From positions 1 through 64,000 of the forward strand of contig JAYSWJ010000135.1 in NCBI GenBank assembly GCA_043718065.1: 64,000 nt of DNA. The letters run 5' to 3'. Positions 16,787-25,641 of this stretch are shown piece by piece. The stretch is from JAAFIP01 sp043718065 (GTDB lineage: Bacteria > Pseudomonadota > Gammaproteobacteria > Burkholderiales > Burkholderiaceae_C). Both the position numbers and the translations under genes were made by a program. The notes beneath the pieces are model-generated. The model worked only from the letters and a program-made list of their open reading frames with translations, searched no databases and was not told the origin of the DNA. Position 1 is the stretch's first letter. Every line of letters begins with the position of its first letter.

Positions 16787-18259
16787 CTAAGAGGAGCACG
16801 AAATCTCAATACCAGAAGCCCAATCTGGCGGGAAATCAGCATAAGCCTGCATACCAGCTTGCTCTGTAAATGGGGCCTGCAGCAAGCTTAACAAGCTTTG
16901 GACTTCAGAAAAGTCCTTAAGTTTCGCTGCCGCAATGGCCTGCTCACCTAAATGGTTGCGCAGCACGTAAATAGGGTTACTATTTTGCATTAATTTAACC
17001 ATTTCAGGCCGTGGATGCTGCTCAAGCAGCTTCGAATACGATAGCAGCCAGGCGTCCCAAGATTGGCGGTCCAGGAATAAATCGCGCACGGGTTCCCAGT
17101 CGTTACTGGCGGCGCTGCTGGTCATGCGCGTCCAAAAGATGGTGTAGTCCACTTTGTTTTGCGCCAGCAGTTTTAAAACACCTTCTACGACCTCTTGGCA
17201 ACCTAGATCTGGGTTACCTAAAATGCTCTCGGGCAAGCCCAGTTTGTGGCCAAAGCGCAGCGCCAGTTGCTGTGGAAAGATGGTTTTATACGGCTCCAGT
17301 GCAGCAATCGCTTCGTCTTGCTGGCCGCTCTCGCTGATCAGCGGCAGCAGCGCTTGGCCTAGGCAAAACAAGTTCCAGTATGCGATGTTAGGTTGCCGGT
17401 TGTAGCTGTAGCGGCCTTGCGTGTCGCTGTGGTTGCACACGTGGGCGGGGTCAAAAGCGTCTAAAAATTGAAACGGGCCATAGTCAATCGTCAGACCCAA
17501 AATACTCATGTTGTCGGTGTTCATCACCCCATGGCAAAAGCCCACCGCCTGCCACTGCGCCACCATCACGGCGGTGCGCTCGCTGACCGCTTGCAGTAAT
17601 GCGGCGTAGGGGTTAGCTTGCGTGGCGCAGAGGGGGTAAAAACGGGTGATCACATAGTCGGCCAGCGCTTTGAGTTCTTCGTGCTGGTTGTTGTAGGAGA
17701 AATGCTCAAAATGCCCAAATCGGATAAAGCTGGGCGCGCAGCGGGTGACGACGGCCGCAGTTTCGATCTCTTCACGTCTTATGGGCTGGTCAGACCCCGT
17801 GACACACAGCGCCCGCGTGGTGGGCATGCCCAAGCCGTGCATCGCCTCGGAACACAAAAACTCACGTATTGAGCTGCGCAGCACCGCACGGCCATCGCCC
17901 ATGCGCGAATACGGCGTGGGGCCTGCGCCTTTGAGTTGAATTTCCCAGCCTTGCCCATTTGGCGCGGCAGTCTCGCCCAACAAAATAGCCCGCCCGTCAC
18001 CCAGCTGCCCGGCCCACTGGCCAAACTGGTGCCCGCTGTACACGCTGGCCAGCGGCTGGCTGCCGGGTAATACCGCGTTGCCAGTCAGTGCCTTCAACGC
18101 TGCATCAGACTGCATCCATTCGTCTGCTAATCCCAGCTCACGCGCCATTGGCAAGCTGCGCGCTACCCAGTAAGGGTTGGCTAATGGTGTCATGGGCATG
18201 CGGGTAAAAAACGCAGCGCCTAAATGGGCGAAACCGCGTTCGCTAGGGTTTAAATTCAT
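16787..18259 (-). CDS. selO: Protein adenylyltransferase SelO (YdiU family)
   Basis: SelO is a pseudokinase-fold enzyme that transfers AMP to Ser, Thr or Tyr of target proteins and is linked to oxidative stress. The 490-residue sequence has the conserved start (YSGHQFGQWAGQLGDGRA, QLKGAGPTPYSRMGDGRAVL, RSSIREFLCSEAM), the core GFCHGVMNTDNMSILGLTID and DYGPFQFLDAF, and a C-terminal Cys-Ser-Ser. In eukaryotic homologues that Cys position is selenocysteine. A short-type dispersed element codes residues 406-420 (YSKLLEQHPRPE region) before the conserved NPIYVLRNHL. Confidence 0.95.
   Translation of the reverse strand: MNLNPSERGFAHLGAAFFTRMPMTPLANPYWVARSLPMARELGLADEWMQSDAALKALTGNAVLPGSQPLASVYSGHQFGQWAGQLGDGRAILLGETAAPNGQGWEIQLKGAGPTPYSRMGDGRAVLRSSIREFLCSEAMHGLGMPTTRALCVTGSDQPIRREEIETAAVVTRCAPSFIRFGHFEHFSYNNQHEELKALADYVITRFYPLCATQANPYAALLQAVSERTAVMVAQWQAVGFCHGVMNTDNMSILGLTIDYGPFQFLDAFDPAHVCNHSDTQGRYSYNRQPNIAYWNLFCLGQALLPLISESGQQDEAIAALEPYKTIFPQQLALRFGHKLGLPESILGNPDLGCQEVVEGVLKLLAQNKVDYTIFWTRMTSSAASNDWEPVRDLFLDRQSWDAWLLSYSKLLEQHPRPEMVKLMQNSNPIYVLRNHLGEQAIAAAKLKDFSEVQSLLSLLQAPFTEQAGMQAYADFPPDWASGIEISCSS
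17001..17045 (-). repeat. Dispersed palindromic element, copy 5 (inside selO)
   Basis: Reverse short-type copy: TTTCAGGCCGTGGATGCTGC, TCAAGCAGCTTCGAATACGA. The gene on the minus strand reads it in the LLEQ frame as SYSKLLEQHPRPE. The TAA and TAG stops that this frame has in intergenic copies are TCG and AAG here. Confidence 0.8.
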
Positions 18260-18386
18260 AGCCAGATTGTCACAGACTCAAAATACGTCTGCCCAGTTGC
18301 AGGGTTTGCCAACGATTCAGGGTCAATCCGCATCCGCAGTCACCCGGTTTTGCGTAATACTAGGGTAGTTCATTTAGGAGTTTGCC

Positions 18387-20015
18387 ATGCTAGGTTTAAT
18401 GCAGTCACAGCCACTGCTTATTTCATCATTGATTGAGTTTGCGGGTCTTCACCACGGCGACACCGAAATTGTCTCGCGCCGCGTTGAGGGTGACATTCAC
18501 GGTTATACATGGGCCGACGTAGCCAAACGTTCGCGCCAAGTAGCCAACGCGTTGGACGACATGAATTTGGCCTTTAGCGATCGCATTGCCACGCTGGCAT
18601 GGAACGGCTACCGCCACCTGGAGATGTACTTTGGCGTCAGCGGTTCGGGCAAAGTGCTGCACACCTTAAACCCGCGCCTGCACCCCGACCAAGTTGTGTG
18701 GATAGCCAACCATGCCGAAGACCAAGTGCTGTGTTTCGACATGAGCTTTTTGCCCATCGTGCAGGCCGTGCACACGCGCTGCACGACGATTAAGCATTAC
18801 ATAGCCATGTGCGATGCTGATAAGTTGCCTGCTGACACCGGCATCCCCGGTTTAATCAGCTACGAAGCATGGATTGGTAAGCAGCCCACCGTTTACGACT
18901 GGCCGCAGTTTGACGAAAACACCGCCTCTAGCATGTGCTACACCAGTGGCACTACGGGCAACCCCAAAGCAGCTTTGTATTCGCACCGGTCATCGACCTT
19001 GCATGCCTACGCTGCCGCGCTGCCGGATGTGATGTGCCTTAGCGCGCGCGACAGCGTGCTGCCTGTGGTGCCCATGTTCCACGTTAACGCGTGGGGCATT
19101 CCGTACAGCGCAGCATTAACGGGCTGCAAGCTGGTGTTCCCTGGCCCGGCACTGGATGGCAAGTCTATTTACGAACTGCTAGAAAGTGAAAAAGTCACCT
19201 ACGCTGCGGGCGTGCCCACGGTATGGCAAATGCTGCTAGCCCACATGAAGCCTGCAGGGCTCAAGTTCAGCACCCTCAAGCGCACGGTAATTGGTGGTAG
19301 CGCCTGTCCACCAGCGATGATTCATGCTTTTCAAGAAGACTATGGCGTAGAAGTGTTGCACGCTTGGGGCATGACCGAGATGTCGCCACTGGGCACGCTG
19401 TGCACGCTAAAGAACAAGCACTTGGCGCTGTCCAAAGACGAGCAAATGAAAATCCGACTGAAGCAAGGCCGGGCGATCTACGGCGTAGAAATGAAAATTG
19501 TAGATGCTGATGGCGCGCCCCAGCCGCATGATGGCAAAGCCTACGGCGACCTGCTGGTCAAAGGCCCGTGGGTGGTGCGCGAGTACTTTAAAGGCGAGGG
19601 TGGTAACCCACTCACCGCAGACGGCTGGTTCCCCACAGGGGATGTGGCCACGATTGACGCCGACGGTTTTATGCAAATTACCGACCGCAGCAAAGACGTG
19701 ATCAAGTCGGGTGGTGAATGGATCAGTTCCATCGACATTGAAAACATTGCCATGGCGCACCCCGCCATTTTGATGGCGGCCTGCGTGGGCATGCCGCACC
19801 CCAAGTGGGACGAGCGGCCCATTGTGGCCGTGGTCAAACGCCCGGGCATGGACGTAACCCGTGAAGACCTTATCAAGTTCTTTGACGGTAAAACCGCCAA
19901 GTGGCAAATACCAGACGATGTGGTGTTTGTAGACGCTATTCCATTAGGCGCCACAGGCAAGATGCAAAAAATGAAATTGCGCGAACAACTGAAAGATTAC
20001 AAATTGCCGGCCTAG
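18387..20015 (+). CDS. Fatty acyl-CoA synthetase (AMP-forming)
   Basis: This ANL-superfamily ligase of 542 residues activates a carboxylic acid with ATP and CoA. Visible motifs are the P-loop YTSGTTGNPKA, MFHVNAWGIPYS, AWGMTEMSPLG, GWFPTGD, DRSKDVIKSGGEWIS and the catalytic-lysine region ATGKMQKMKL. The overall pattern matches the medium/long-chain (AlkK-like, DmdB-like) group. The start follows an AGGAG box. It opens a plus-strand run with a Liv-type transporter, a FadB-like enzyme, a thiolase and an acyl-CoA dehydrogenase, so it probably feeds beta-oxidation of the transported acid. Confidence 0.93.
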   Translation: MLGLMQSQPLLISSLIEFAGLHHGDTEIVSRRVEGDIHGYTWADVAKRSRQVANALDDMNLAFSDRIATLAWNGYRHLEMYFGVSGSGKVLHTLNPRLHPDQVVWIANHAEDQVLCFDMSFLPIVQAVHTRCTTIKHYIAMCDADKLPADTGIPGLISYEAWIGKQPTVYDWPQFDENTASSMCYTSGTTGNPKAALYSHRSSTLHAYAAALPDVMCLSARDSVLPVVPMFHVNAWGIPYSAALTGCKLVFPGPALDGKSIYELLESEKVTYAAGVPTVWQMLLAHMKPAGLKFSTLKRTVIGGSACPPAMIHAFQEDYGVEVLHAWGMTEMSPLGTLCTLKNKHLALSKDEQMKIRLKQGRAIYGVEMKIVDADGAPQPHDGKAYGDLLVKGPWVVREYFKGEGGNPLTADGWFPTGDVATIDADGFMQITDRSKDVIKSGGEWISSIDIENIAMAHPAILMAACVGMPHPKWDERPIVAVVKRPGMDVTREDLIKFFDGKTAKWQIPDDVVFVDAIPLGATGKMQKMKLREQLKDYKLPA

Positions 20016-20179
20016 CAGCGCAGAGTTAATCTTGTTTTAGTCACAAAAGAGATAGGGGTTACGGGCAATTACCTAGTTATTGTGTCGGCTTTGTCCAGTA
20101 CTCTTTGCGTTGTATGTTTACGCGATATGTTACCAACATGTGCGCGTGCTGATAGACCCTTATCCTTTTGGAGACTTTC

Positions 20180-21412
20180 ATGAAATTTGCTTTGAAATCT
20201 GTAGCTGCAGGTGCCATGATGGCCGCAGCTTTTGGTGCTTTTGCTCAAAAAGGCGAAACCGTCAAAATCGCGTTTATCGACCCATTGTCAGGCCCGTTTG
20301 CCAACGTCGGCCAAAACCAGCTCAAGAGCTGGCAGTTTGCGGCTGAAAAAGTCAACGTGAAGAATGCGGCGGGCGTCAAACTAGAAGTCACCGGGTTTGA
20401 TAACAAAGGCTCCCCACAAGAAAGCTTGAATTCAGTCAAAGCCGCAATTGACCAAGGCTTTCGCTACGTGACCCAAGGCAATGGCTCGGGTGCAGCGCTG
20501 GCCATTAGCGATGCGGTGTCTAAGCACAACGAGCGTAACCCTGGCAAAGAAGTTATCTTCTTAAACTACGCAGCTGTTGACCCTGCACTGACCAACGAGA
20601 AGTGCAGCTACTGGCATTTCCGTTTGGACGCCGACACCACGATGAAGATGGAAGCGCTGTCCACTTTTATGAAGGACCAGCCCAAGATCAAGAGCGTGTA
20701 TTTGCTCAACCAAAATTACTCGCACGGCCAGCAAGTAGCCAAGTACTTTAAAGAGGGCATGGCCCGCAAGCGCCCTGATGTGAAGATTGCAGGTGAAGAC
20801 TTGCACCCGCTGGGCCAAGTCAAAGACTTCGCACCCTACGTGGCCAAAATCAAGCAGTCAGGCGCTGACACCATTGTTACCGGCAACTGGGGCGCTGACT
20901 TGACCTTGTTTGTCAAAGCGCTGAACGATGCGGGCTTGAAACTTCCTATCTACGCTTACTACGCTGGTGTCACCGGTACGCCTACCGCGCTGGCAGCTGG
21001 CGGCGATATGGAGGTGTACCAAATCTCCTACGGCCACAGCAACTACACCGGCGAGATGGGTCAGATGATGGCCGACTACAAAAAGAAGTTTAACGACGAC
21101 TACTACACTTTTGCCACCTACAACGGATCAGTCATGTTGACCGAGGCGATTGCCAAGGCCAAGTCGTCTGACCCAGTCAAAGTGGCTGCAGCTATGAGTG
21201 GCCTGACCTTCAAGGGTGCTAACGGCGAGAACACCATGCGCAAAAACGATCACCAATTGCAGCAACAATTGTTCATCAGCAAATGGCAAAAAGTTGACGC
21301 AAAAAATGCGTACAGTGTAGAGAACACGGGCTACACCTTTGCGCCTGTCAAAGCCATTGACGCGTATATTGCCAGCACACCCACCAGCTGTGCAATGAAA
21401 AAGCCCACTTAA
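20180..21412 (+). CDS. Liv-type ABC transporter substrate-binding protein
   Basis: The periplasmic receptor has 410 residues from ATG 20180 (TTTTGGAGA box upstream) and a signal peptide cleaved after AFA. It belongs to the LivK-like type I periplasmic binding proteins (VKIAFIDPLSGPFANVGQNQ, GSGAALAISDAVSKHN, FFSP-free central lobe, then DTIVTGNWGADLTLFVKAL). This subfamily often binds organic acids rather than branched-chain amino acids. An intrinsic terminator follows at 21460, which would let this gene be expressed more than the permease genes behind it. Confidence 0.92.
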   Translation: MKFALKSVAAGAMMAAAFGAFAQKGETVKIAFIDPLSGPFANVGQNQLKSWQFAAEKVNVKNAAGVKLEVTGFDNKGSPQESLNSVKAAIDQGFRYVTQGNGSGAALAISDAVSKHNERNPGKEVIFLNYAAVDPALTNEKCSYWHFRLDADTTMKMEALSTFMKDQPKIKSVYLLNQNYSHGQQVAKYFKEGMARKRPDVKIAGEDLHPLGQVKDFAPYVAKIKQSGADTIVTGNWGADLTLFVKALNDAGLKLPIYAYYAGVTGTPTALAAGGDMEVYQISYGHSNYTGEMGQMMADYKKKFNDDYYTFATYNGSVMLTEAIAKAKSSDPVKVAAAMSGLTFKGANGENTMRKNDHQLQQQLFISKWQKVDAKNAYSVENTGYTFAPVKAIDAYIASTPTSCAMKKPT

Positions 21413-21459
21413 AAACTTGTCACTTATCCAGGAGCACTTTGTTGCTTTGACGTACCAAC

Positions 21460-21485
21460 AAAAAGCCGGGCTAGCCCGGCTTTTT
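21460..21485. terminator. Intrinsic terminator or attenuator before livH
   Basis: AAAAAGCCGGG, CTA centre, then CCCGGCTTTTT: an almost perfect palindrome with a T run on both strands. It sits between the binding-protein gene and the permease genes, so it probably reduces read-through. Confidence 0.85.
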
Positions 21486-21526
21486 GCTACAAAATAAGAA
21501 ACCTCATTCTTAAAAAGATTTAGCGC

Positions 21527-22474
21527 ATGGAGTTTTTCACTATCTCGCTGCTTAACGGCATCAGCTACGGCTTGCTGCTGTTCATGCTTAGCTCAGGGTT
21601 GACGCTGATTTTTAGCATGATGGGCGTGCTGAATTTTGCGCATGCTTCGTTTTATATGCTGGGTGCGTATTTTGCCTACAGCGTAACCGTGCTAATAGGC
21701 TTTTGGCCCGCCTTGATCGTGGCGCCTTTTCTGGTAGGACTGCTCGGCGCTGGGTTTGAAAAATACTGCCTGCGCCGGGTGCATAAGTTTGGCCATGTGC
21801 CCGAGCTGCTAATTACTTTTGGTTTGAGTTACATCATCTTAGAGCTGGTGCAACTGGTGTGGGGCCGCAGCTCGCTTGACTACCGCGTGCCTGCTGCGTT
21901 AGAAGGGCCGCTGTTCACCATTTACGGCACCCAGTTCCCGATGTACCGTGGCTTCATGATGGCCGTGGCCATGGTGATGCTGGTCAGCGTGTGGCTACTG
22001 CTCACCCGCACACGCATTGGCTTGGTGATTCAAGCGGCGCTGACGCACCCAGAGACGGTAGAGTCACTGGGTCACAACGTACCACGTGTATTCATGCTGG
22101 TGTTTGGCGGCGGTGCAGCGCTGGCGGGCTTGGCGGGTGTGATTGGTGGCAACGCATTTGTGACCGAACCTGGTATGGCGGCTACAGTAGGCTCCGTTAT
22201 TTTTGTAGTGGTAGTCGTGGGCGGCATGGGGTCGTTGCCTGGGGCGTTTTTGGCGTCGCTACTAATAGGGGTGGTGCAAACCTTTGCGGTGGGTATCGAC
22301 TCATCGCTGATGGGCGGCCTCAACATGGTGGGTGCCAACATCACGTCAGAGACTTTTGGCTATGCGTTGTTTAAGCTGAAGATCAGCCAAGTGGCTCCCA
22401 TCTTGCCGTACCTGTTTTTAGTCTTAATTTTGATCTTCCGGCCGCGTGGCTTGATGGGCACACGCGAGGGTTAA
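21527..22474 (+). CDS. Liv-type ABC transporter permease LivH
   Basis: This membrane protein of 315 residues has about eight hydrophobic segments and typical LivH landmarks: FTISLLNGISYGLLLFMLSS at the start, MMGVLNFAHASFYMLGAYF, GMAATVGSVIFVVVVVGGMG, and the PRGLMG end. It forms the inner-membrane pore with LivM. The gene ends 3 bp before livM. Confidence 0.94.
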   Translation: MEFFTISLLNGISYGLLLFMLSSGLTLIFSMMGVLNFAHASFYMLGAYFAYSVTVLIGFWPALIVAPFLVGLLGAGFEKYCLRRVHKFGHVPELLITFGLSYIILELVQLVWGRSSLDYRVPAALEGPLFTIYGTQFPMYRGFMMAVAMVMLVSVWLLLTRTRIGLVIQAALTHPETVESLGHNVPRVFMLVFGGGAALAGLAGVIGGNAFVTEPGMAATVGSVIFVVVVVGGMGSLPGAFLASLLIGVVQTFAVGIDSSLMGGLNMVGANITSETFGYALFKLKISQVAPILPYLFLVLILIFRPRGLMGTREG

Positions 22475-22477
22475 GCA

Positions 22478-23773
22478 ATGAGCAAAACACATTATGAATT
22501 TAAGCCCCTCAATGTAGGGCGATGGCTAGTTTGGGGCATTTATGCGCTGATATTAATAGCTGTACCAGCGTTTTTTACCTCTAGCTTGAGCCACACCATG
22601 CTCAGCCAAATGGGCATCGCCATCATCGTGTGCTTAAGCTACAACATGCTGCTGGGGCAGGGCGGCATGCTCAGTTTTGGCCATGCGGTGTATTCAGGCA
22701 TGGGCTCGTTTTTAGCGATTCATACGCTTAATTTGGCCTCCTCGGGCACATTCAATATTCCGGTTAGCTTGATCCCCATCATCGGTGGTTTGGCTGGGCT
22801 GTTGGTGGCCGTTATTTTGGGCTATGTGACAACCAAAAAGGCGGGCACCACATTTGGCATGATCACGCTAGGCGTGGGCGAGCTGGTGTGGGCTAGCTCA
22901 CTGATGTTTCCAGAATTTTTTGGCGGTGAGGGCGGCGTGAGCGGTAACCGTGTGACGGCTAGCAAACCTTTTGGCATTACTTTTGGGCCACAGATTCAGT
23001 TGTACTACTTGATTGCGGTGTACACCTTCATTTGTACTGCGCTGATGTTTGCCTTTACGCGCACGCCTCTGGGCCGCATGCTCAACGCCGTGCGCGACAA
23101 CCCCGAGCGGGTGGAGTTTGTCGGCTACGACACGCAAAAGGTGCGTTACATCGCGTTCATCACCGCAGGCTTTTTTGCTGGCATATCAGGTGGCTTAGCT
23201 GCGCTAAATTTTGAGATCGTCACGTCAGAGGTAGTCAGCGGTTACCGCTCAGGTGCTTATCTTTTATTCACCTTTTTAGGTGGCGCTACATTTTTCTTCG
23301 GGCCAATTTTGGGCGCTATTTTGATGGTGCTGGCATTTGTGCTTCTGTCTGAGCTGACCAAGGCATGGCTGCTGTACCTTGGTTTGATATTTTTGTTTAT
23401 GGTGATGTACGCACCGGGCGGCATTGCGTCGCTGATTATGATGAACCTGCGCGTGGCATCGTTTGGATTTTTGCGCAAGCTGTGGGTAAGCTATTTGGCA
23501 CTGGCGGTAACAGCGCTGGTCGCGCTGCTAGGCGCAGCCGCCATGATTGAAATGGTGTACCACTTGCAGCTGAACGCAGCATTAGGGCCAGAGATGAGTT
23601 TTATGGGTATGCCACTGAACGCTAAGGGCTTGAACAGCTGGTTTGGTGCGGGTTTTGTGCTGTTAACAGGCGTTGGCTTGTTTGAGCTGTGCCGCCGCCA
23701 GTACCTGTATGAATGGGGTGCCATTCAACAAGACATTGAAAAAGAAATCAAGCGCAGGGAGGCATTGGTATGA
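22478..23773 (+). CDS. Liv-type ABC transporter permease LivM with extended C-terminus
   Basis: The permease core runs to about residue 330 (SYNMLLGQGGMLSFGHAVY, GVSGNRVTASKPFG, AVRDNPERVEFVGYDTQKVR, MYAPGGIASLIMMNLR). About 100 further residues hold two extra membrane segments (WVSYLALAVTALVALLGAAA and FGAGFVLLTGVGLFELC) and a charged tail. Most LivM proteins stop near the end of the core, so the 431-residue length is unusual. It overlaps livG by 4 bp (ATGA). Confidence 0.93.
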   Translation: MSKTHYEFKPLNVGRWLVWGIYALILIAVPAFFTSSLSHTMLSQMGIAIIVCLSYNMLLGQGGMLSFGHAVYSGMGSFLAIHTLNLASSGTFNIPVSLIPIIGGLAGLLVAVILGYVTTKKAGTTFGMITLGVGELVWASSLMFPEFFGGEGGVSGNRVTASKPFGITFGPQIQLYYLIAVYTFICTALMFAFTRTPLGRMLNAVRDNPERVEFVGYDTQKVRYIAFITAGFFAGISGGLAALNFEIVTSEVVSGYRSGAYLLFTFLGGATFFFGPILGAILMVLAFVLLSELTKAWLLYLGLIFLFMVMYAPGGIASLIMMNLRVASFGFLRKLWVSYLALAVTALVALLGAAAMIEMVYHLQLNAALGPEMSFMGMPLNAKGLNSWFGAGFVLLTGVGLFELCRRQYLYEWGAIQQDIEKEIKRREALV

Positions 23774-24591
23774 CGACCGTAGCCACAGGCCGCCCCGAGC
23801 AAGGCGCAAACGCAGCGGCGCAAGGTTTTGCACTTGAGCTAAAAGATTTGCGCAAAAGCTTTGGCAAAACCGAGATTATTCGCGGTGTTAACTTAGCAGT
23901 TAACGCAGGCGAACGTATCGCCATCATTGGCCCCAACGGTGCTGGTAAATCGACGTTATTCAATTTGATCAGCGGGCGTTTTGAGCCTACCTCGGGCGAC
24001 ATACTTTTAAACAGTGCCCGCTTAAATGGTAAAAAACCATTCGAGATTAACCGCATGGGCTTGTCGCGCAGTTTTCAAATCACCAATATTTTCCCCAAAC
24101 TCAGCGTATTTGAAAACCTGCGCTGCGGCGTGCTGTGGAGCCTAGGCTACAAGTACACCATGTTTAAATTTTTGGCTAACCTGGACGACGCCAAGGAGCG
24201 TGCAGACGAGCTGATGGAGATGATCAAGCTGGACAAAAAGCGCGATGTGCTAGCGATGAACCTCACATATGCAGAACAACGTGCGCTAGAAATTGGTATT
24301 ACCATTGCGGGCGGTGCAAACGTCATTTTGCTGGACGAACCTACTGCGGGTATGAGCAAGTCTGAGACCAGCCGATTTATCAACCTGATTAAAAGCGTCA
24401 CCGTGGGCAAAACCTTGCTGACGGTAGAGCACGACATGGGTGTGGTGTTTGGCCTGGCCGACAAAATTGCGGTGGTGGTATATGGCGAGGTATTGGCGTT
24501 TGACACACCCGACGCGGTGCGCGCCAATGCGAAGGTGCAAGAGGCTTATTTAGGTTCGCACATTGCTGATGCTCAGGGAGGTGAAAAATGA
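23770..24591 (+). CDS. Liv-type ABC transporter ATP-binding protein LivG
   Basis: This ATPase of 273 residues has Walker A GPNGAGKS, the Q-loop region (SRSFQITNIFPKLSVFENL), the signature-like LTYAEQRALEIG, and Walker B VILLDEPTAGMS followed by the switch histidine in LLTVEHDMGVV. The LivG group has LTYAEQR in place of LSGGQ-type sequence. It powers uptake together with LivF. Confidence 0.94.
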   Translation: MTTVATGRPEQGANAAAQGFALELKDLRKSFGKTEIIRGVNLAVNAGERIAIIGPNGAGKSTLFNLISGRFEPTSGDILLNSARLNGKKPFEINRMGLSRSFQITNIFPKLSVFENLRCGVLWSLGYKYTMFKFLANLDDAKERADELMEMIKLDKKRDVLAMNLTYAEQRALEIGITIAGGANVILLDEPTAGMSKSETSRFINLIKSVTVGKTLLTVEHDMGVVFGLADKIAVVVYGEVLAFDTPDAVRANAKVQEAYLGSHIADAQGGEK

Positions 24592-24686
24592 GCCCCCACG
24601 TTCAGCACTGCATGTCTTCTCTGTCCCAACTATCCACGCAGATTGGGGAGCTGTCCTCCTTGGGACGGCCCTACGGAGTCCACTAA
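24588..24686 (+). CDS. Possible 32-residue coupling ORF between livG and livF
   Basis: The ATG overlaps the livG stop (ATGA) and the TAA overlaps the livF start (TAATG), so a ribosome could pass from livG to livF through this frame. The peptide (MSPHVQHCMSSLSQLS and on to PYGVH) shows no known motif. The DNA, with CCCCCACG and CTTGGGACGGCCCTACGG, looks more like an intergenic repeat remnant of the kind common in Burkholderiales. Translation may matter only as coupling. Confidence 0.3.
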   Translation: MSPHVQHCMSSLSQLSTQIGELSSLGRPYGVH

Positions 24687-25390
24687 TGTCAAAACTATTA
24701 ACGATTGAAAACCTGCACGGCTATTACGGCAAAAGCCATGTACTGCATGGCGTCAATTTTGACGTGAATGCAGGTGAGATTGTCGCCCTGCTGGGACGTA
24801 ACGGATCAGGCCGTAGCACTACTGCCAAAGCTATCATGGGTTTGGTAGATTGCACAGGGTCTATGTTGTGGAAGGATCGGCAAATTACCGGTAAAAAAGC
24901 TTACGAGGTAGCACACCTGGGCATTGGCTATGTGCCCGAGAACCGCGATATTTTCCCCACGCTCACTGTGCACCAAAACCTGATGTTGGGCCAGAAACGC
25001 GGCGCTAAAAATCCGCGCTGGGGGTTTGACGATATGTACAACATGTTCCCGCGCCTGAAAGAGCGCCAGCATACTGAAGCTGGCGTAATGAGCGGCGGTG
25101 AGCAGCAAATGCTGACCCTGTGCCGCACTCTGATGGGCGACCCCGACTTGATCATCATCGACGAGCCTACCGAAGGCCTAGCGCCCAAAATTGTAGAGCT
25201 GGTAGCGCAGTACTTGCAAGAGCTGAAAAAGCGCGGCGTCTCGGTGCTGTTGATTGAGCAAAAACTCACTATCGCCATGGCTATCTCCGACCGCGCTTTG
25301 GTGATGGGCCACGGCAGCATCGTGTTCCACGGCACGCCAGAGAGCCTGCGGGCGGATGCGTACATTCGTAAGGAATGGTTAGAGGTTTAA
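24686..25390 (+). CDS. Liv-type ABC transporter ATP-binding protein LivF
   Basis: The 234-residue ATPase begins at ATG 24686 (MSKLLTIENLHGYYGKSHVL). It has Walker A GRNGSGRST (Arg in place of the usual Lys neighbourhood: G-R-N-G-S-G-R-S), signature MSGGEQQML and Walker B LIIIDEPTEGLAP. The change from GKS/T to GRS/T in Walker A is notable, since the Lys normally contacts ATP phosphates. Similar GRNGVGRST forms occur in some LivF subfamilies, so activity may be kept. Confidence 0.92.
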   Translation: MSKLLTIENLHGYYGKSHVLHGVNFDVNAGEIVALLGRNGSGRSTTAKAIMGLVDCTGSMLWKDRQITGKKAYEVAHLGIGYVPENRDIFPTLTVHQNLMLGQKRGAKNPRWGFDDMYNMFPRLKERQHTEAGVMSGGEQQMLTLCRTLMGDPDLIIIDEPTEGLAPKIVELVAQYLQELKKRGVSVLLIEQKLTIAMAISDRALVMGHGSIVFHGTPESLRADAYIRKEWLEV

Positions 25391-25407
25391 TTGTCTACCT
25401 CATCATC

Positions 25408-25460
25408 ACTATAAATTTAATAGCTGCTTGAGCAGGATTTACTTGGGTTAGAGGCCTAAA
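25408..25460 (+). repeat. Dispersed palindromic element, copy 6 (livF-fadB spacer)
   Basis: This complete forward long-type copy serves here as reference: ACTATAAATTTAATAGCTGC, TTGAGCAGGATTTACTTGGG, then TTAGAGGCC. It has TAA, TAA and TAG in the LLEQ frame and TGA in the NLIAA frame. The remaining spacer up to 25641 holds the leader of the next gene with an AAAGGAC box. Confidence 0.92.
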
Positions 25461-25641
25461 AGCTTATATAAATCTGCCTCCCAATACACATAAAGTAGCC
25501 TGCGTGACATACAAGCCTCATCAGCGCTTGAATTTTGCTTAGAATGCTAAATGGAACGGCCGTGCTTTTTAGCGCTTTGCTGCACATTATCGGCTCTCAT
25601 CCCACACTTAGTTTTTGTTTATAACGCTCTAAAGGACTCCC

